Positions 1 to 13,275 of a stretch of DNA of 64,000 nucleotides are shown piece after piece (position 1 is the first letter of the stretch; every line of letters begins with the position of its first letter). The translations under genes were made by a program, and so were the position numbers. Location of the stretch: the NCBI GenBank assembly GCA_947568835.1, contig OX387606.1, forward strand, positions 18,571,940 to 18,635,939, given 5' to 3'. The notes under the pieces were generated by a model. The model saw only the letters and a list, made by a program, of their open reading frames with translations. It was not told where the DNA came from and did not search any database. Origin of the DNA: Protonemura montana. Lineage: Eukaryota; Arthropoda; Insecta; Plecoptera; Nemouridae.

Positions 1-1424
1 TAGCGCAATACTTCAAGGGTTCTGCCCATACATTCGCTAACTGGGCAACAACGATAAATAAAATTACACGTGAGCCGTTAAAACAGTTAAAAAATGTTTA
101 AAAGCTAATTAACTATGAATAACCAGTTGTTCTCGCGTAAAGTTTAGGTTAGGTGGAACGCAGTTTCGCGTTCTTCGTTAAAGATCTAGTCAAGCGTGAA
201 ATTAGTCAGCAATTAGTCAACACCTGGGCAGCTACAACTTAAGGTAATCTGATTAATGAGATTTGCGTTAATTTTCTCTCTTTGTGTGGCAATCTGCAGA
301 ACAGCTCGCAACCAACCATTCTTACTCGCACACGTGCTCGCAGAAAAGCTGGACAATCATCTTTTTTAATTTTCCTTGACGGATATTTCCCTGGCTAAAC
401 GGATAATTTTATGATTGGACGAGATCCTCATATAATCTTCCAATTTTCTAGGCAGGAGTAGAAATAAAAAAGTGATAAAACAATGATTGTTAGCCATAGG
501 TGTCCCGTGATGAAAGACCCCTGGTCATTTCTAAATAAATGCATCAATCAATTGATAGCAGCTTGATGAAGATTGATTGCAAAGTCCCTGTAAGTGCCAG
601 TTATTCGTAAAGAGGGCAAGTCTTTCGAGTGTATCGAATGCTATTTTACTGCAATTATCTACATTGGTACTGGAGCCGTTCCAGACTTGTTAAGCCAATT
701 GACAAGAGGTTAATGTTAATTACAGTCTAAAGCATCCAAAACCTTCCCAGCAGAAACGAACAAAGCCGCAGGAATAACACTGCAGACCGTAGGCTCAGTT
801 GGTACTGAATCACCCGCACTTTACAATGTACCGGCGAACGCAGCCCAGGAATAAATTAACTCTGTTTAATGCGATTTCCAGGCCGAAGTTATTTGATGTG
901 AAATTTCCTAGAGAGAGGCATAACGTTTACGCCATCGTTCCGAATTATTATCAATTATTAAAGACAATGAGCAAAGACATTGCGAAACTGCCATTAATAT
1001 TCATGTCCCTGCTGATGTTGAGCTGAACCTGTTAGTACAATTTTCGTACGGCCGAAGATCCAAAATAATGTAGGTCGTCCTAGGGTTGTATACGAGGGAT
1101 GAACGTTTCGTACGGTTATAAAAGTCGTTTTAAAAGGTTTCCGTAGCGAAAGGTGTCCATCTTTTTTACCCCTTGTGAGAAATTGACTCGTTGAATGAAC
1201 GCTATGTATACATCGACTGAAGCTCTCTGTATCAAAAGAAATATGGAAACAAGGTGCTAGATATGTACTGGAGTAGTGTACTGACATGCATGAAAGGGAA
1301 CGAATCCACCATTTGTTGCCTTCACGCTGCACAAAGTGATTTATATAATAAATAGAAAATAACACGTGAATATAGTCGATCGAGTGTGTATATAATATGC
1401 TGCTTTGGCTATGTTCACAATATA
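1..1424. other. intergenic or intronic DNA, no gene seen
   Basis: AT-rich sequence with no coding stretch, RNA gene or mobile element that I can support. The long minus-strand open frame over about 994-1467 has no ATG start and no recognisable motif, so it is treated as chance. Confidence 0.5.
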
Positions 1425-1640
1425 GCGCGGGTGGAGGAATCTTGGTTCGATTCCAGACTATCAACAATCACCTGCCACTCACAACAATAGCCTTCCCCAC
1501 TCCTGCATATCCTTTCGACACATTCCAGAATCTTGTTGTTGTAACACTGGACTAGCATGTTGATGCCACGGCTTGGTCTAACGTCCCAAGAGGGACATTT
1601 AAGGAGTGCAGTCCAAGGGCCTGATGGTCTGCCAAATTGA
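1425..1640 (+). repeat. SINE-like fragment with Pol III B-box
   Basis: GGTTCGATTCC at about 1443-1453 is a perfect match to the tRNA T-arm/B-box consensus. It is preceded by GTGGAGGAATC, which also occurs in front of a TTCGA in the 5S-derived repeat at the right edge of the window. About 130 bp further on, 1581-1615 holds a short hairpin (GTCCCAAGAGGGAC) followed by an A/T step and a GTCC, the same order as in the right-edge repeat. No clear A-box is visible, so this is probably a truncated or diverged copy. The ends are approximate. A minus-strand open frame over the same bases (1415-1672) reads like a Cys-rich peptide, but it is more simply explained as a by-product of the repeat. Confidence 0.35.
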
Positions 1641-1649
1641 CCTGAACTT

Positions 1650-4600
1650 GGTGAAAAATGTTCATAGCACATTCAAAAATTGTTGCAGCCAACTATCACA
1701 GTTTTTTTATCTGATATTATGTTCGCAGCCCCAACCAAAATCGAGGGTGCAATAAAACGCATCCAGAAAAGTGAAAAGTCGATTGAAAATACTCTATCTG
1801 ATTGCCGTACTCTAAACTTTGACAGAGTGCAAAATACAAAAAAAAAAAAACTCGCGGCATCAACGACGCTTTTATTTGAGCCAGAGAATAATCATTTAGT
1901 GCGCGTAAGAGCCGGTACGCTATATTGATCTTTGATCCGCCGCGCGTCGGGACGCTCAACACTCAACATCCAACGTCGGTCGAGCGGCGTCGCTTTCAGA
2001 ATAACAACTAACACTAGCCGACTGAAGCAAAGTCAACATTACTCCAAGCATACACGCTGTCCAGATATACCTTGTTCATAACTGACGCCTCGAATGACAG
2101 CTAACTTTGGGGAGCACGCGTTTCGTCCGCGAACAAGCTTTCGCCTTTTGGATTCCACGCTTTGGTACAAGACTGTGATTATCTAAAGGTATGCAAAAAA
2201 AGATAAATAAAAAATGTATTTTGGTGGTTGGAGCCCGGACACCGCTTGGGATTCAGGAAGTGGATCATGAATAATTTTCAAGAATAAACGGTTAATTATC
2301 CCATTGCATTAAAGGGTATACATAGCAGTGCAGACAATTTGCATAACTGCATCGCCACCGAATAACGCACGCAGAAGTGTCATATCATGCAAATATTATG
2401 AAATATGCAATTCACACTGCAATGCAAAACACAAATACGTAGCTAAATGTTGTTGCCCGCTTTTAGGTTAATGCATTACGTTATAAATAACCATTTTATT
2501 TAGTACTATTCTTAGCACAAGCGTTCAGAAAATCGATACCGATATAATTTCAGTAGTAGGTATGCCATAAGGCTGGCACGTCGCGAGCGTGACCGGCCGC
2601 AGCGCACGTTTGATTTTGATTATACATTTATTCAACAACATACAAGGATCAACTGTAGTCTGGAAAATGGTACTTTCGACCAAGGTCGAGATTATGTCAA
2701 GCAAATGTTGAATAACTTGGTCGTTTCACACGTTAAAGAGACAGTAACAGGTGATGTGAGCAGATTGCTTCGTAAGATCTCACAAGATGTAATCACCAGC
2801 GAAATGGTACAATTGTGAAATTGTATAAAGAAGCAAAAATGTTCTAGTGTCTTCTGAGAAAGTTTTGGACAGCAAACATTTGGGCGGATGAATCAGTGGT
2901 CAAAGTAATTACTGATGTGGTTCATATTTGCGGGAATGAATGACCTATAGTGGTATTGCGAGTTATAGCTGTGCGAGATACTGTTTGCATTTCTCATGGT
3001 AGTCGTCTTCTACGACTGCTGCCTTGCACTCTTCGATCCATACTCCGGCTATAGTAAACAAATTATCCTCGTTGTGGGTGGGATAATTTATTATAATTGT
3101 AGGAAACGCCTTGTAAATGATCGAATATATAATGAATGACGTGTCAAGTATTTATCAGATTAATTCGTGAGGTCAACACATTCTACGATGCGCCGACTTT
3201 TTTTAAAACAAAACAATCCCGGTGTTCTGGAAACAGTTCCCGGACTTGCGGCATGTAGCAAACGTACGAAATAAAACTCTGAAAACTGTCTCAAAAGGTT
3301 TTTTTTTTTAAACAGCATGGCCCACTTTCTGCTCACGTATCCCCAAAAATTAAAAGGAGAAGCTTGCATACGTGGCTCGTCAATGTAATTACAAACAAAG
3401 CGCAGCCAGCGTGAAGCCACTTTGAGACATGCCGAGAGTAAAAGTTGAAACTCTTATTTTATTTTCAAACGTGCGTTAAAGACGCATTGTTTTCAGCAAA
3501 CGGCAAATCAAATATTCAAGACGCGGCTCGGATCTAACGAGGAGCAGTTCAATTTCTTGTATCAACCTTGGTGCCTGCCACGAAGAAGCGAACGAACCAC
3601 TGCCGTCGCTACCACCTCGATGATTAATAACAGCCGAAACATCTTGTGAATAACATTCAGGCGACAGACAATAGGAAACCAAGTGCATTAACATAACACA
3701 TCCCCGCCATTCACTATTGTTTATCCACTTAATAGAAACAATTGCCTCGGGATTATAAATTGTAATTTTCAACAAGTCTGATCGAAGCTGTTATGGGTGT
3801 TGATTGAGGAGTCGTCAGGTTTCCATGGGTCGACTGTAGACTGCCTCATAGGTGTCGATGGTTTTCGATTGTGTTGACGTTCATCGATTGCCAAAAGGGT
3901 GCATAAATCACGATCGAAGATAGTCTGTGATTGATCACAATTTCCTTGATTAATATGAATGACTTCGAGTGTTTTGCAGACATGTTAAGTGCCATCTGTC
4001 GGCAATACCAAATATTACACTGACAGTACGAATAGTGAATTGCTGAAGCCAAGATTGAGCCTAAAATCTCCCAATAGGCTGATCGCTGTGGCACAAAATA
4101 GGTAAATATGAGTATGTCTTTTTATAAACAAAAGAGACACAAAGTAGACAACAGTTCACCATGGATTTACAACTATTTTATTGCGGCAGGCTTGTCGTTC
4201 TGTGAAAATAACTCTCCACAGCAAATGTGTCGCTGTGACAGTAACACCAACTAATACTAAAACATCAAAATGCAAGCATGCTTAGCTCAAGCTTTTAATA
4301 GCAGTTATGCAAATAACCGATTGATCGTTATTTGTTCTGCCTGGTTGTGTTATTTGGTTTAACTAGCTGGGTGTTGCCATGTTATATTCGAATCGATCAA
4401 ACCATAAGCATTTTACAATGGGTTATATGGTTGTTTATCATTTTCCAGATAATAACCACGATTATGTTGATTTTCATCTTGATATTTACGAAGGTAAACA
4501 AAATGTACCGACGGACGGCGTTGTTTGTGCGCTACTGCAATTGTTTTAAATAAGTAACATGCCTCGCAAAGCTGTTGAACATGGGTAAGCATGGCATACT

Positions 4601-7600
4601 ATCAAGTTTTGTTTAATTTTCGGCTTCATCGGCGCACATCATTTTTTTGGAAAAGAGATTGACGAACCAATTTTGAAATTCTCTCAGCAATACGGCGCTG
4701 AAAACAGACAGGACTATATTTTTGACAGAATTGCACGGCAACGCCGCCAACGACTGAACGGAGTTTCCAATGAAAACCTTTCGTATGCGAAATCAAAAAC
4801 AAAGTTAAAACACTAAATAATAAATCGAATAACAAATGATTTTCGGGAACAGATTTCCGCGTGCGGAAATAGTCACGTTGCCAATCCGCCTCTGGCAATA
4901 TACGAGCATTTAAAATTGACATTGATACGCATCAATGAATCGTACGCCCAGGATAACCGGGACCAACGTTTTAATTTCGCTGCGGCGTTTATCCGAACGC
5001 ATGAATATAATTGAAGCATTTTGCTAATCACACGAGTACAGCGATGAATTCGACCGCATACCTGAAGCTTTGGCCGTGAGTCATCGTCATACCTGCGATA
5101 TTTAAAGCCAGACAGAAAAAGAGGACTCAAGCCGATACCAAAATGGTATGTATTGCGTGATGGGGTTACAGCCCAATTGGTTTTATGATTATTTATGTTC
5201 ATTCGTTTAGGACTCATTATCAACATCGAACCATTATCACTGGAAGTAGATTGCGTTTCGACCCAAATATTGACTGGCAATCGAGTAATTGTTTTCAGAA
5301 TATTCACATGGACTTGCCTGAACATGCAGTATATTTGACATACAGATTGCATGGTCAAACATATGATGCCCTAGAGAGCTGAGAAGCCGGATACGTTTGG
5401 CTAGATTCGGACTTGTGATTACCATTAGGGGTTTGCGAGTCCAACCTAGCCTAATCTAACAGTCGCATCATTACAAAATGATTCTTAAATCACAAACTAT
5501 TGATAGCCATCCCAGATTGCGCCTTCAAATCGGTAATCGACCCTACAAAAATTGATGATGTTTTTAATACTGCATTCTCTGTTACCCTATAAATCACAAT
5601 AACTCCCGCAACTTCGTAGGCATACGTATGTAATCAAGGCATGCAATATTGACACACGGCGTAAAAATCGTGTGCGAACCGCGAGTTTGAACATAATTGT
5701 ATGTTATTAAATCTGGAAATGTGTGACATTATTACAAGACCTAGACCATAATCAAATGGAACATATAAATCAATACAGATTTATTATCCTGTGAAGAAGC
5801 GATGGTCTCGTGAAAACAGTCGTTTTTCACCAGTCCTGGACGCCAAGGAAAATAGGGTCGTTTCTTACACCGAACAAAAAGTGCTTTCGATACGATATAT
5901 ACGAAATCGATCAGTTGCCAAGGAAATGCGTAAAGATTTTTCGCTTGACAAGTTAAAATGTAAAAGACGTTGAGCCCTCCATCGAATCGCACAGCATTAA
6001 CACCCTGAAAGTGCGATCAGTGCTTAGGGGATGAAACCAAACAAGTGCATTCCTAGAGAGAGAGAATGGCAAAATGTGGACGGGATTTATACATGTATGT
6101 GTATCGCTAATTCCTGCTTACCAGCCACGGTGAAATCGGCCTAGGTTTGCTGGGGAGAAGGTCCTGCGGAAACCTCAGCCTCAGAAATTGAGAATCGTGC
6201 GCTTGAAACCCACCCCTGCAGCGTGAATAGTTTTGCGACGTGAGCGAGGAAGCAAAATCTATCCGCAACCACCAGAAACTTTTCTATTACACTGTAACAC
6301 CGAAGAATCACTACGAAGATTTAGATATAAACATCTATTTGAATCACTTCACTGTTTGTAATTAAATTTACATTAACAATATCTCTGTTTCTTCTAAGTT
6401 TTCAAACAGATTCAATTGTATTTAATAAAAAAACACACACACATTGGAATTTGACAGGATATGTTCAGTCAATAAACCACACTTGAAGTAACTGTACTTG
6501 CGTTGGTATCGAGAGTATTCGAATCAGAAGTTTCAATATCTCCGATTGATAGTTAGAAATGTGTCTCTGTCATGAGCTACCACATCAGTGGCGTCCGAGG
6601 ATTCGTGTACCTCCCTCCAGAGCGGAGCAGCGACTGCCTTTCGAGTTTCGACTGCGCGGCGCGGCAGGAGACCCGCTGGTTCCCCCGGCAATGCAAGCCG
6701 CATGCCCCCACCACCGTACCCTAGAGCGCCCCGAACCGGCGGGCATGCGCATCGACAGAAACATATCTGCGCGCAGGCTGGCCAAGGGATGAACACCCCT
6801 CGCTGATCTGGAGAATAATTGTCATCAAATGGGATCAAACTAATCATTACGAGGCTGGTATAGTAATTAATGGGCAAATGGGTGAAAAATCGATCGGTCG
6901 CAGGTTGCGATGATGGCAGGGTTCGATTAATATCGGAATTGTCGCTGTTCACACTGCTTTATTTTTCACTATTCATTATTAATCATCAAATAGGTTCAAA
7001 ATTACAAAAAAAAAGTGTTTAGATTCATTTATAAAATTACCAGATGTGTGTGCTGTCCCATTCTGCTGTGTGCATTATTATTCATTTTTAAACCCGCTAC
7101 ATTTTATATCTCCACGTACTTTTTTTTAGTTACTTTAACAAATTTTTAAAGTTTCTATTACATTGCGCTGCGCACTCGCGATAGCAACGTAGCGACGCTG
7201 CAAGTTGTCTTCGGAAAGAAAATGAAGAAATAAGGTTCATCTCGCGAAGTTTCCTTTATCGTCGCACCCAGTGTCTGTCATCATTCTGTATCGTGCCACC
7301 AACTCTTACACCCCGCTCAAGTTTCCTACCCTGTGTTTTACAGACACCGAGTATTAATTATTATCGTCAGCATTTATTGATGTCTTCAGATGACGGCGTA
7401 TGCCGTCTCTCTCGCTCGTGCTGGAGATGCGACGTCGGCGTCTGGAATTATCGCAGACACAAAGTTCTTCCCGTGCCGTCGCGACGCCGACGTCTGATAT
7501 TCGAGAGTACAAACATGGAAACAAACGCGCGACGCCGATTCTGCCATCAGACGGTGTATTTCTCGTCACTCATCGCGCTGGTATTAATAATACTTTTCAT

Positions 7601-8900
7601 GCAAATTATACGCGACGACAATGTGAGCACCTCCGAAATAACGACAATCTCTCTCTGTCATACACACACACACTCTCTGGAGAGTGGAGAGAGAAAATTT
7701 CATCAACTCATAATTATATAATCACTTTAAAGATTATGCAGCAGACAAAGTTATGCATCTCTAGCGTTGTAATTGTGAAGCAGAGGATTTTAAAATGATA
7801 AAAGCAAATTTGCATTTAATCTTCCGGTGCCGGAGCGATGCGAAATTAAAATGTTTGTAATTATTTTTGAAGTTTGTGCTGTTTCGAAGATTATGATTAT
7901 CATGAATATTTCAAACAATGAAAGGTGGATTTATAAAAAGATTGAAAACCTTTTAAAAATAACATTTTGGAGCCCCGTGTGGTCTCCGCTGTATTGCATT
8001 ATTAAGCATGATGATGTCTTCGTTATTTTTTTTTATATATTTCTCAAAAGAAAACTCACCGAAGCTTCATGTGGAGGGAAAGTAATTCTTAATTGAAATG
8101 CATTCACTTTGGCGGACTTTGATCGATACAACGTCCCTTTACATATTTTTTACTATTCTCGAGACGCCACAGTGTATCGACATGCAATAGAAGCGACCCT
8201 TACTTCAATGATAAAATTCCGCACCAAAGATAAACTTTAAAAACATGCTCGTATGAAACTGGAAAAGTTACCTACATCGTCTGGCAAGGCAAAGCGTAAG
8301 ACCACCGAGACGACGTGTTAGTCAAAAACAAGAATATTTCCTTTTACTCGAGCTCTTGTGCATTTTCTCTGCTTTCTCTTTTTTTTCTGAACGCCATGTT
8401 TGTACCAAGTGCTCCCTCATTAAGTGACTTATTTTCTACGATGGTTAACTAACTTTATTTACCGGTATAGACTTTCCAGCATTTCCCTGGCCCTTCAACT
8501 TTTCGAAGAGGCAGCAGTCAGCTAAGAAAAGTTTCAGCCCGAGAATATTAATTGCTTCGGTTGAGAAAACTAAGCAGGAACAACTTTAAACGAGTTGATT
8601 TCATTTCATTTAAGCTCAATCAACGAAGTTGGGACGAGATTTTATAAGACTTTTGGTCTGCTAGTTAGTTTTGTTACTGAATTCTGTAGGCAAACTGGGA
8701 TCTGTTTTTAATAAGCGACTATCAAATTCTATTATTGTTTAGGTCATTGAACCACTTTCAATACAAGAAACAGAGGACAATCGATAAGAAAACCCCGTCT
8801 GAAAAAATGGGAGTAATTGCTTAGCATAATTAATGAGTAATGAGGCTTGCACAACACCAACACTGATATGTTCCCTGAAATCTTCTCTCATTTATCACAC
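1650..8900. other. gene-poor DNA with one GC-rich island and local hairpins
   Basis: No supported gene. A GC-rich island lies at about 6580-6800, where several frames on both strands stay open. That reflects composition rather than coding, and none carries a motif I recognise. A structured CGTCG-rich segment lies at 7392-7494 and is described separately. The rest is AT-rich with ordinary short A and T runs. Confidence 0.45.
7392..7494. repeat. clustered inverted repeats (hairpin-forming)
   Basis: 7392-7407 is a near-palindrome: GACGGC and GCCGTC separated by GTAT. Just beyond it, GACGTCGGCGTC at 7431-7442 is the exact reverse complement of GACGCCGACGTC at 7483-7494, a 12-bp stem around a 40-nt loop. 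A plus-strand ATG frame (7400-7798, 132 codons) runs through the structure but has no recognisable domain. The structure could form in RNA or be a remnant of a repeat; the sequence does not decide. Confidence 0.4.
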
Positions 8901-10197
8901 TCAATTCTAAAACATGTTCCCTTGCCGAACTAGGATCTTCCATCTCAATATTTCAGATGTACAACAATGGTATCCTTCCTTGCTCTCTCATTGCTCCTGC
9001 CATATTCCAACAGTCCCCGCTTCTTTGGTACTCACTGAGCGCTGACAACATATTCTTGCAACGAAACTCTCCCATCGAATCACGTGTTCGCTCGGCATGG
9101 ATGCTCGGCCGGTATGGAAACGTTGTTAATGTTTGGTTGTTGTTGTCGCCATGATTTGTCTCTGCAGGTTGCTCACAATCTGCTATGCGATGTGAAGACC
9201 GAGTGTGCTTGATTCTAATCACGTGCTATTTGGGACGTTGACGGGGCGTGCTTAGACTCTTTAGCACGGAGGCATCGAGTCGCAATACCGCAGCAATAAT
9301 CACGTGCCAAATTGTATCTTTTCTGGGGGAGGTTGGGCGGTCGGGTCCATGTAACACAGCATAACGGAAAAAAATGCTCAATAATCTAGGCCAAAATCAT
9401 TTAGAATTGCGATAAACAAGAGGAATTATTTTTGCAAATGTTTTAAATGTTAATTCTCATAGACTCGCCGTACTTCAAACTTCCAGGAAAACATATTGAC
9501 ATTGCACTGCGTATTTGACACACGCTGACCAATTGGTGCAGCGCCGTTCGGTTCGAACTCTATTGCATTATGGAATGCATTTATCATACCAAATTTATAC
9601 GGTTAAAAGGTACAGCACGGAAATTAATTAACCCAAAATTCACATTCAATTAACATTTCATCCAATAATAAGGCGTATGAACGCAATTTTCCACTGTGTC
9701 TACTGAATTCTTTTTGTGCGTTACTTTATTTGATTTCAAATGATGTCCTGCATACATAGGGTATCATTTTCCAATAAACCAACTACGATTTTTGGAGCTC
9801 TCATAATTAAATTTCAATCATGAATAGAGTTTATTAAATATACCTGCATACCTCTGCAATACTTTGTGTTACCCATGGCGTACGCATCAAAAGCATCCCA
9901 AACCCAACAAACTAGCACACCACGTTATTTCGCTGCCACACTGCCTCAGCGCCCACCAACGTATAGCGCAATACAAGAAACACATCAAATGGTGAAATAT
10001 TTAAAGGAAACGTTCGTCTAAACCTACTTGCACAGCCTTTTAAATGTTACTCAAGGGATTTCAAACATGACACACTATTGATTTTATAATACATCACGTT
10101 CAAATCTGTTCGAAAAAGTTTCAATTATTTCAATCCGGGACATTTGCTTTTCCGTCGCATTTCACCCGGCTGCGTGGTCGGTGATGCGATGCACTAA
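8901..10197. other. intergenic or intronic DNA
   Basis: No supported gene. One short plus-strand ATG frame at about 8957-9154 directly follows a good acceptor-like TTTCAG, but it encodes nothing recognisable and has no supporting neighbour. Confidence 0.4.
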
Positions 10198-10374
10198 CTT
10201 GGTCTGTCGTTTGTTCGCGACTCCATTGATATGTCATTGTTTTACGTGGACAATGCCAACACGGGGGCGCTGCGGACCCGCGATCGGCTGGACCTGAAGG
10301 TATCGGGTACAATGGAAAACACGATGACACATGTGTCGGATAAAACTGCCGAGTATATCCTTCTCGTACAATGA
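10198..10374 (+). pseudogene. possible cadherin-repeat-like coding remnant
   Basis: This frame opens after a TAA at 10195-10197 and stops at TGA 10372-10374, about 58 codons. It contains F-Y-V-D, then T-G-A-L-R-T-R, then R-L-D-L, and about 17 residues later A-E-Y-I-L-L-V-Q. That order resembles the cadherin ectodomain core (F-x-I-D-x-x-T-G-x-I-x-T-x-x-x-L-D-x-E then Y-x-L-x-V). Against a working exon, no AG dinucleotide lies between the upstream stop and the motif, so no normal splice acceptor can open this frame. The segment between the LDL and AEY motifs is longer than usual, and a stop follows directly after the strand. If it is related to cadherins it is probably a decayed fragment; chance resemblance is also possible. 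Confidence 0.22.
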
Positions 10375-10399
10375 CGAGGACGGGAATCCAGAAATAGTT

Positions 10400-13108
10400 A
10401 TTCGCACCAATTCTCATGCAGTTACCTATAGAAAAAAATATGATGGGAAAATGTCAAAATTGCTGCCAGAAGAATTATAGAACCAATGTACAGAGGTACA
10501 GCTGACATAGTACAAGGTACCACCGAAACTACCCTGCACATAGCATTTTTCGACTTCCTGAAATGTCCATTGGACTATTTTTCCTCAACCAAATGAGCGT
10601 GGACATTTAATTTTGAGGGTTCTCCATGCAGAAGTTCAAAAATAATTAACCTAGCGCTAAACAAGGGAAGAAACCGAACCTGTCCAACAGGTAGGTACCA
10701 TATATTCGAAAAAACGACTACGAAAACTTTCACAACCACAATTCATGTGCACCATATTTCCCTTCCGCAAAGTGCCACGCTGCGAGAGAACAAATGAAAA
10801 TAAACTTAGCGAGTAATTCCGTTCCATAAGGGTGCATGTTTTATACCAGGACACTAAACGCTTTCGAATGCATTGAACCATCGGAGTCTTCGGCGTTAGT
10901 CATAAAGTATTTTTAAGTACTTACAACACAATCTGATCTCGAAGAGCCATTAGTAGTTTTGGGCATGTGAACATCCTCACAGTGCACACAGCACCGGCCT
11001 CGTCGTGGTCGTTGCCTGGTACTCGTCCTATATGCATAAGGGAGCTTGCCAAATCTCACGTCCACGTTATGATGCTAGAAAATCGCACACTGCTATTTTC
11101 TCCTGTCCTGCATGGAGGCAAGAACATAGGGTGACAATGTGGACATACATAAATAACGACACGCTTTTCCGCTGACCAAAGTACTTCCATATTTATGAAG
11201 TCTATAGTCTCGCTATTGTATGTTGATTTCATGCCACACGTACCTAATAATTTATTGGTCCACGAAAATCTGACGCACCGTTTCATTTCGTGGGGGATGA
11301 TTTGATTCTGCGACTGCCACGTTTAGGTTTATAAGGTAGGGGAAGATGACCATGCAGAGGGTGGTGGTCACTCTTGTAGAAATCTCTGAGTCCTAGTAAA
11401 ATATTCTAATCAACGCCTCGCAGCCTATTCTTTAACGTCGTCAATCCAATCCGGAGGGTCGGAACCAATTTGTGCAGTTACCCAAGAATAAAAAATAACC
11501 TTGTTATACCTCTGTTATGCCGCTGCATTTTTGATTGACGGGATTTCGGTCTGAAACTCATTTTTGATCTTCCATGTACGTATACCGCCGTCTGGATTTA
11601 TTTCCAGCGATAAAGCAAAATAACCATTCCTTTGTGTTCATCACCGATAAATCTGCAAGGAATTAGGATAATCTCCAATTCGATGCAGTATTCATAGAAA
11701 TCGCAAATATCACTGTATTTAGCGGCACGTGACCGACGATATAAAGGGAGCCGAGGGTCAAATGAAACGGGAGGGGATCGCCAATTTTTGGTGGGAAATT
11801 GTCGAAATTAATTTGTATTCCACATGGTCACAGATTTAATTGGCAAACAGAGCCGCAGCAAATTGTTCCATGCTTTCCTGCCAGGTTGACAGAAAGCTGT
11901 CGGCGTTTTTGTTTGATTCGCGAGTCGAAATGTTACTGTTTATAAAATGAAAAAGAGAGAAAAAAGAGCGTGTCTCGCAATTAACGCGTGCAGTGTGTGA
12001 TTATTCCAATTATCGTTAGAGCGACGCATGCGTGCACCAGGCGTCGGGCGTCGGGCGTCGCGACGCTAATTGCAACCCGGCTGCGGCTTCTGGTTCCGGT
12101 TCACGGGATTCATTAGAGTTCCAATCGATGCTTCTTCAGTCGCACCAGAGGTCGCGTCAGCAGTTTTCGCATTGATAAAGTATTGATTGAAAATTTATTT
12201 GTCCCAACACAGCTAAAATTTAAGTCATCCATCATTCGAAATAAATCACATGAATCCATTGATCCATATTATCCGCACGGCGGAAACGATCTCATCATTT
12301 CACAGTAGTCGCCCTTTTTAAATTTCGTTTGAGTTTTTTATAACCCACGGATTTGTAAAATCACACCGTACCATTACACTGTCAAAGATGGTAGATTTAA
12401 ATGTTATTTTATTGTTGGACCAAACTATGCTTGGCGAACGAGTACCAAGCGAGTAACGACCGGTTTTGCTAAACGAACGGAAACAGATCGTAAAGCGTTT
12501 TGGTGACATGCTGTAAAGTGGGAGGCTGTCGCTTGCACCCCCAACCCCCTCCCGCCACCCTACAGCAACCCCCTATGGTGACATAAAAACTTCACGTCAT
12601 AATTATTGCCAATGTATGTTAATGTCGCCCAGTTTTCGGGGTGGCTCGCCCGGTCGGGGTGCCTTGCTTATTGGCCAGTGTCGAAATCGGGCCATCTGCC
12701 ATCACTGAAAGACGAGCCATGGAAGAGTGTGGTGTCGGACACGCAGAAGAAGTTAGCAGATCGTTAGATCGATGTAAATGTAGCAATGCCGACTCTGCCT
12801 GCAGCTTTGTTTAGCAAACACCGCCCGGGAAAACATGAATGGGGGTCCTTTGAATAGCCGAACCACCACCGTACAGGAAACTCGAGCCTAATAATTACAC
12901 GTTTTGAGGAGAATAGGTGGTGACTGTGTTGATATATCGCTCAAATACTGACGGATATCAACTATTTTTTTTTTTGTAAAATTCAAATTTCCTTCTGGAA
13001 AGTACAATGTGTACACACTTTACAATTCCTATTCAAAATAATCGTATAACTTATTTTGTTATTAAAAACCAGTATACGTTCACATAGAACATTTTTACTG
13101 CTACATTT
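10400..13108. other. intergenic or intronic DNA
   Basis: No supported gene. It includes a short GCGTCGG tandem block at 12041-12060 and a C-rich patch near 12540. A tiny ATG frame at 12719-12814 (31 codons, several Cys) is too short to call. Confidence 0.45.
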
Positions 13109-13136
13109 GGGGGGGGGGGGGGGGGGGGGGGGGGGG
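13109..13136 (+). repeat. poly(G) run, G28
   Basis: Twenty-eight consecutive G on the plus strand, the longest G/C homopolymer in the window. Long G runs can form G-quadruplexes and are prone to length error in sequencing, so the exact length is uncertain. Confidence 0.9.
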
Positions 13137-13275
13137 TTGATACGAAATAATAACGGTCAATCCTAATGCACATACACTTCTCAAATCTATGTCCAGGTCC
13201 ATGAGGATTATCAAAAAGGCAAAAGGTTTTCTAAAGTCTAAACACGATGATTGAAATCACGAACCAAGCAAGCAG

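Noticed and set aside
994-1467. 157-codon minus-strand open frame
   Set aside because: No ATG start and no recognisable motif; a frame this long is expected about once by chance in 64 kb.
1415-1672. 85-codon minus-strand ATG frame with Cys-rich end
   Set aside because: Looks protein-like, but it overlaps a B-box and SINE-like tail on the plus strand, which explains the sequence better.
6533-6952. Several overlapping frames on both strands in a GC-rich island
   Set aside because: GC-rich DNA has few stops in any frame; the longest frame starts at GTG and nothing resembles a known protein.
12719-12814. 31-codon ATG frame with a Cys-containing end, like a small peptide hormone
   Set aside because: Too short, no signal peptide or precursor context.
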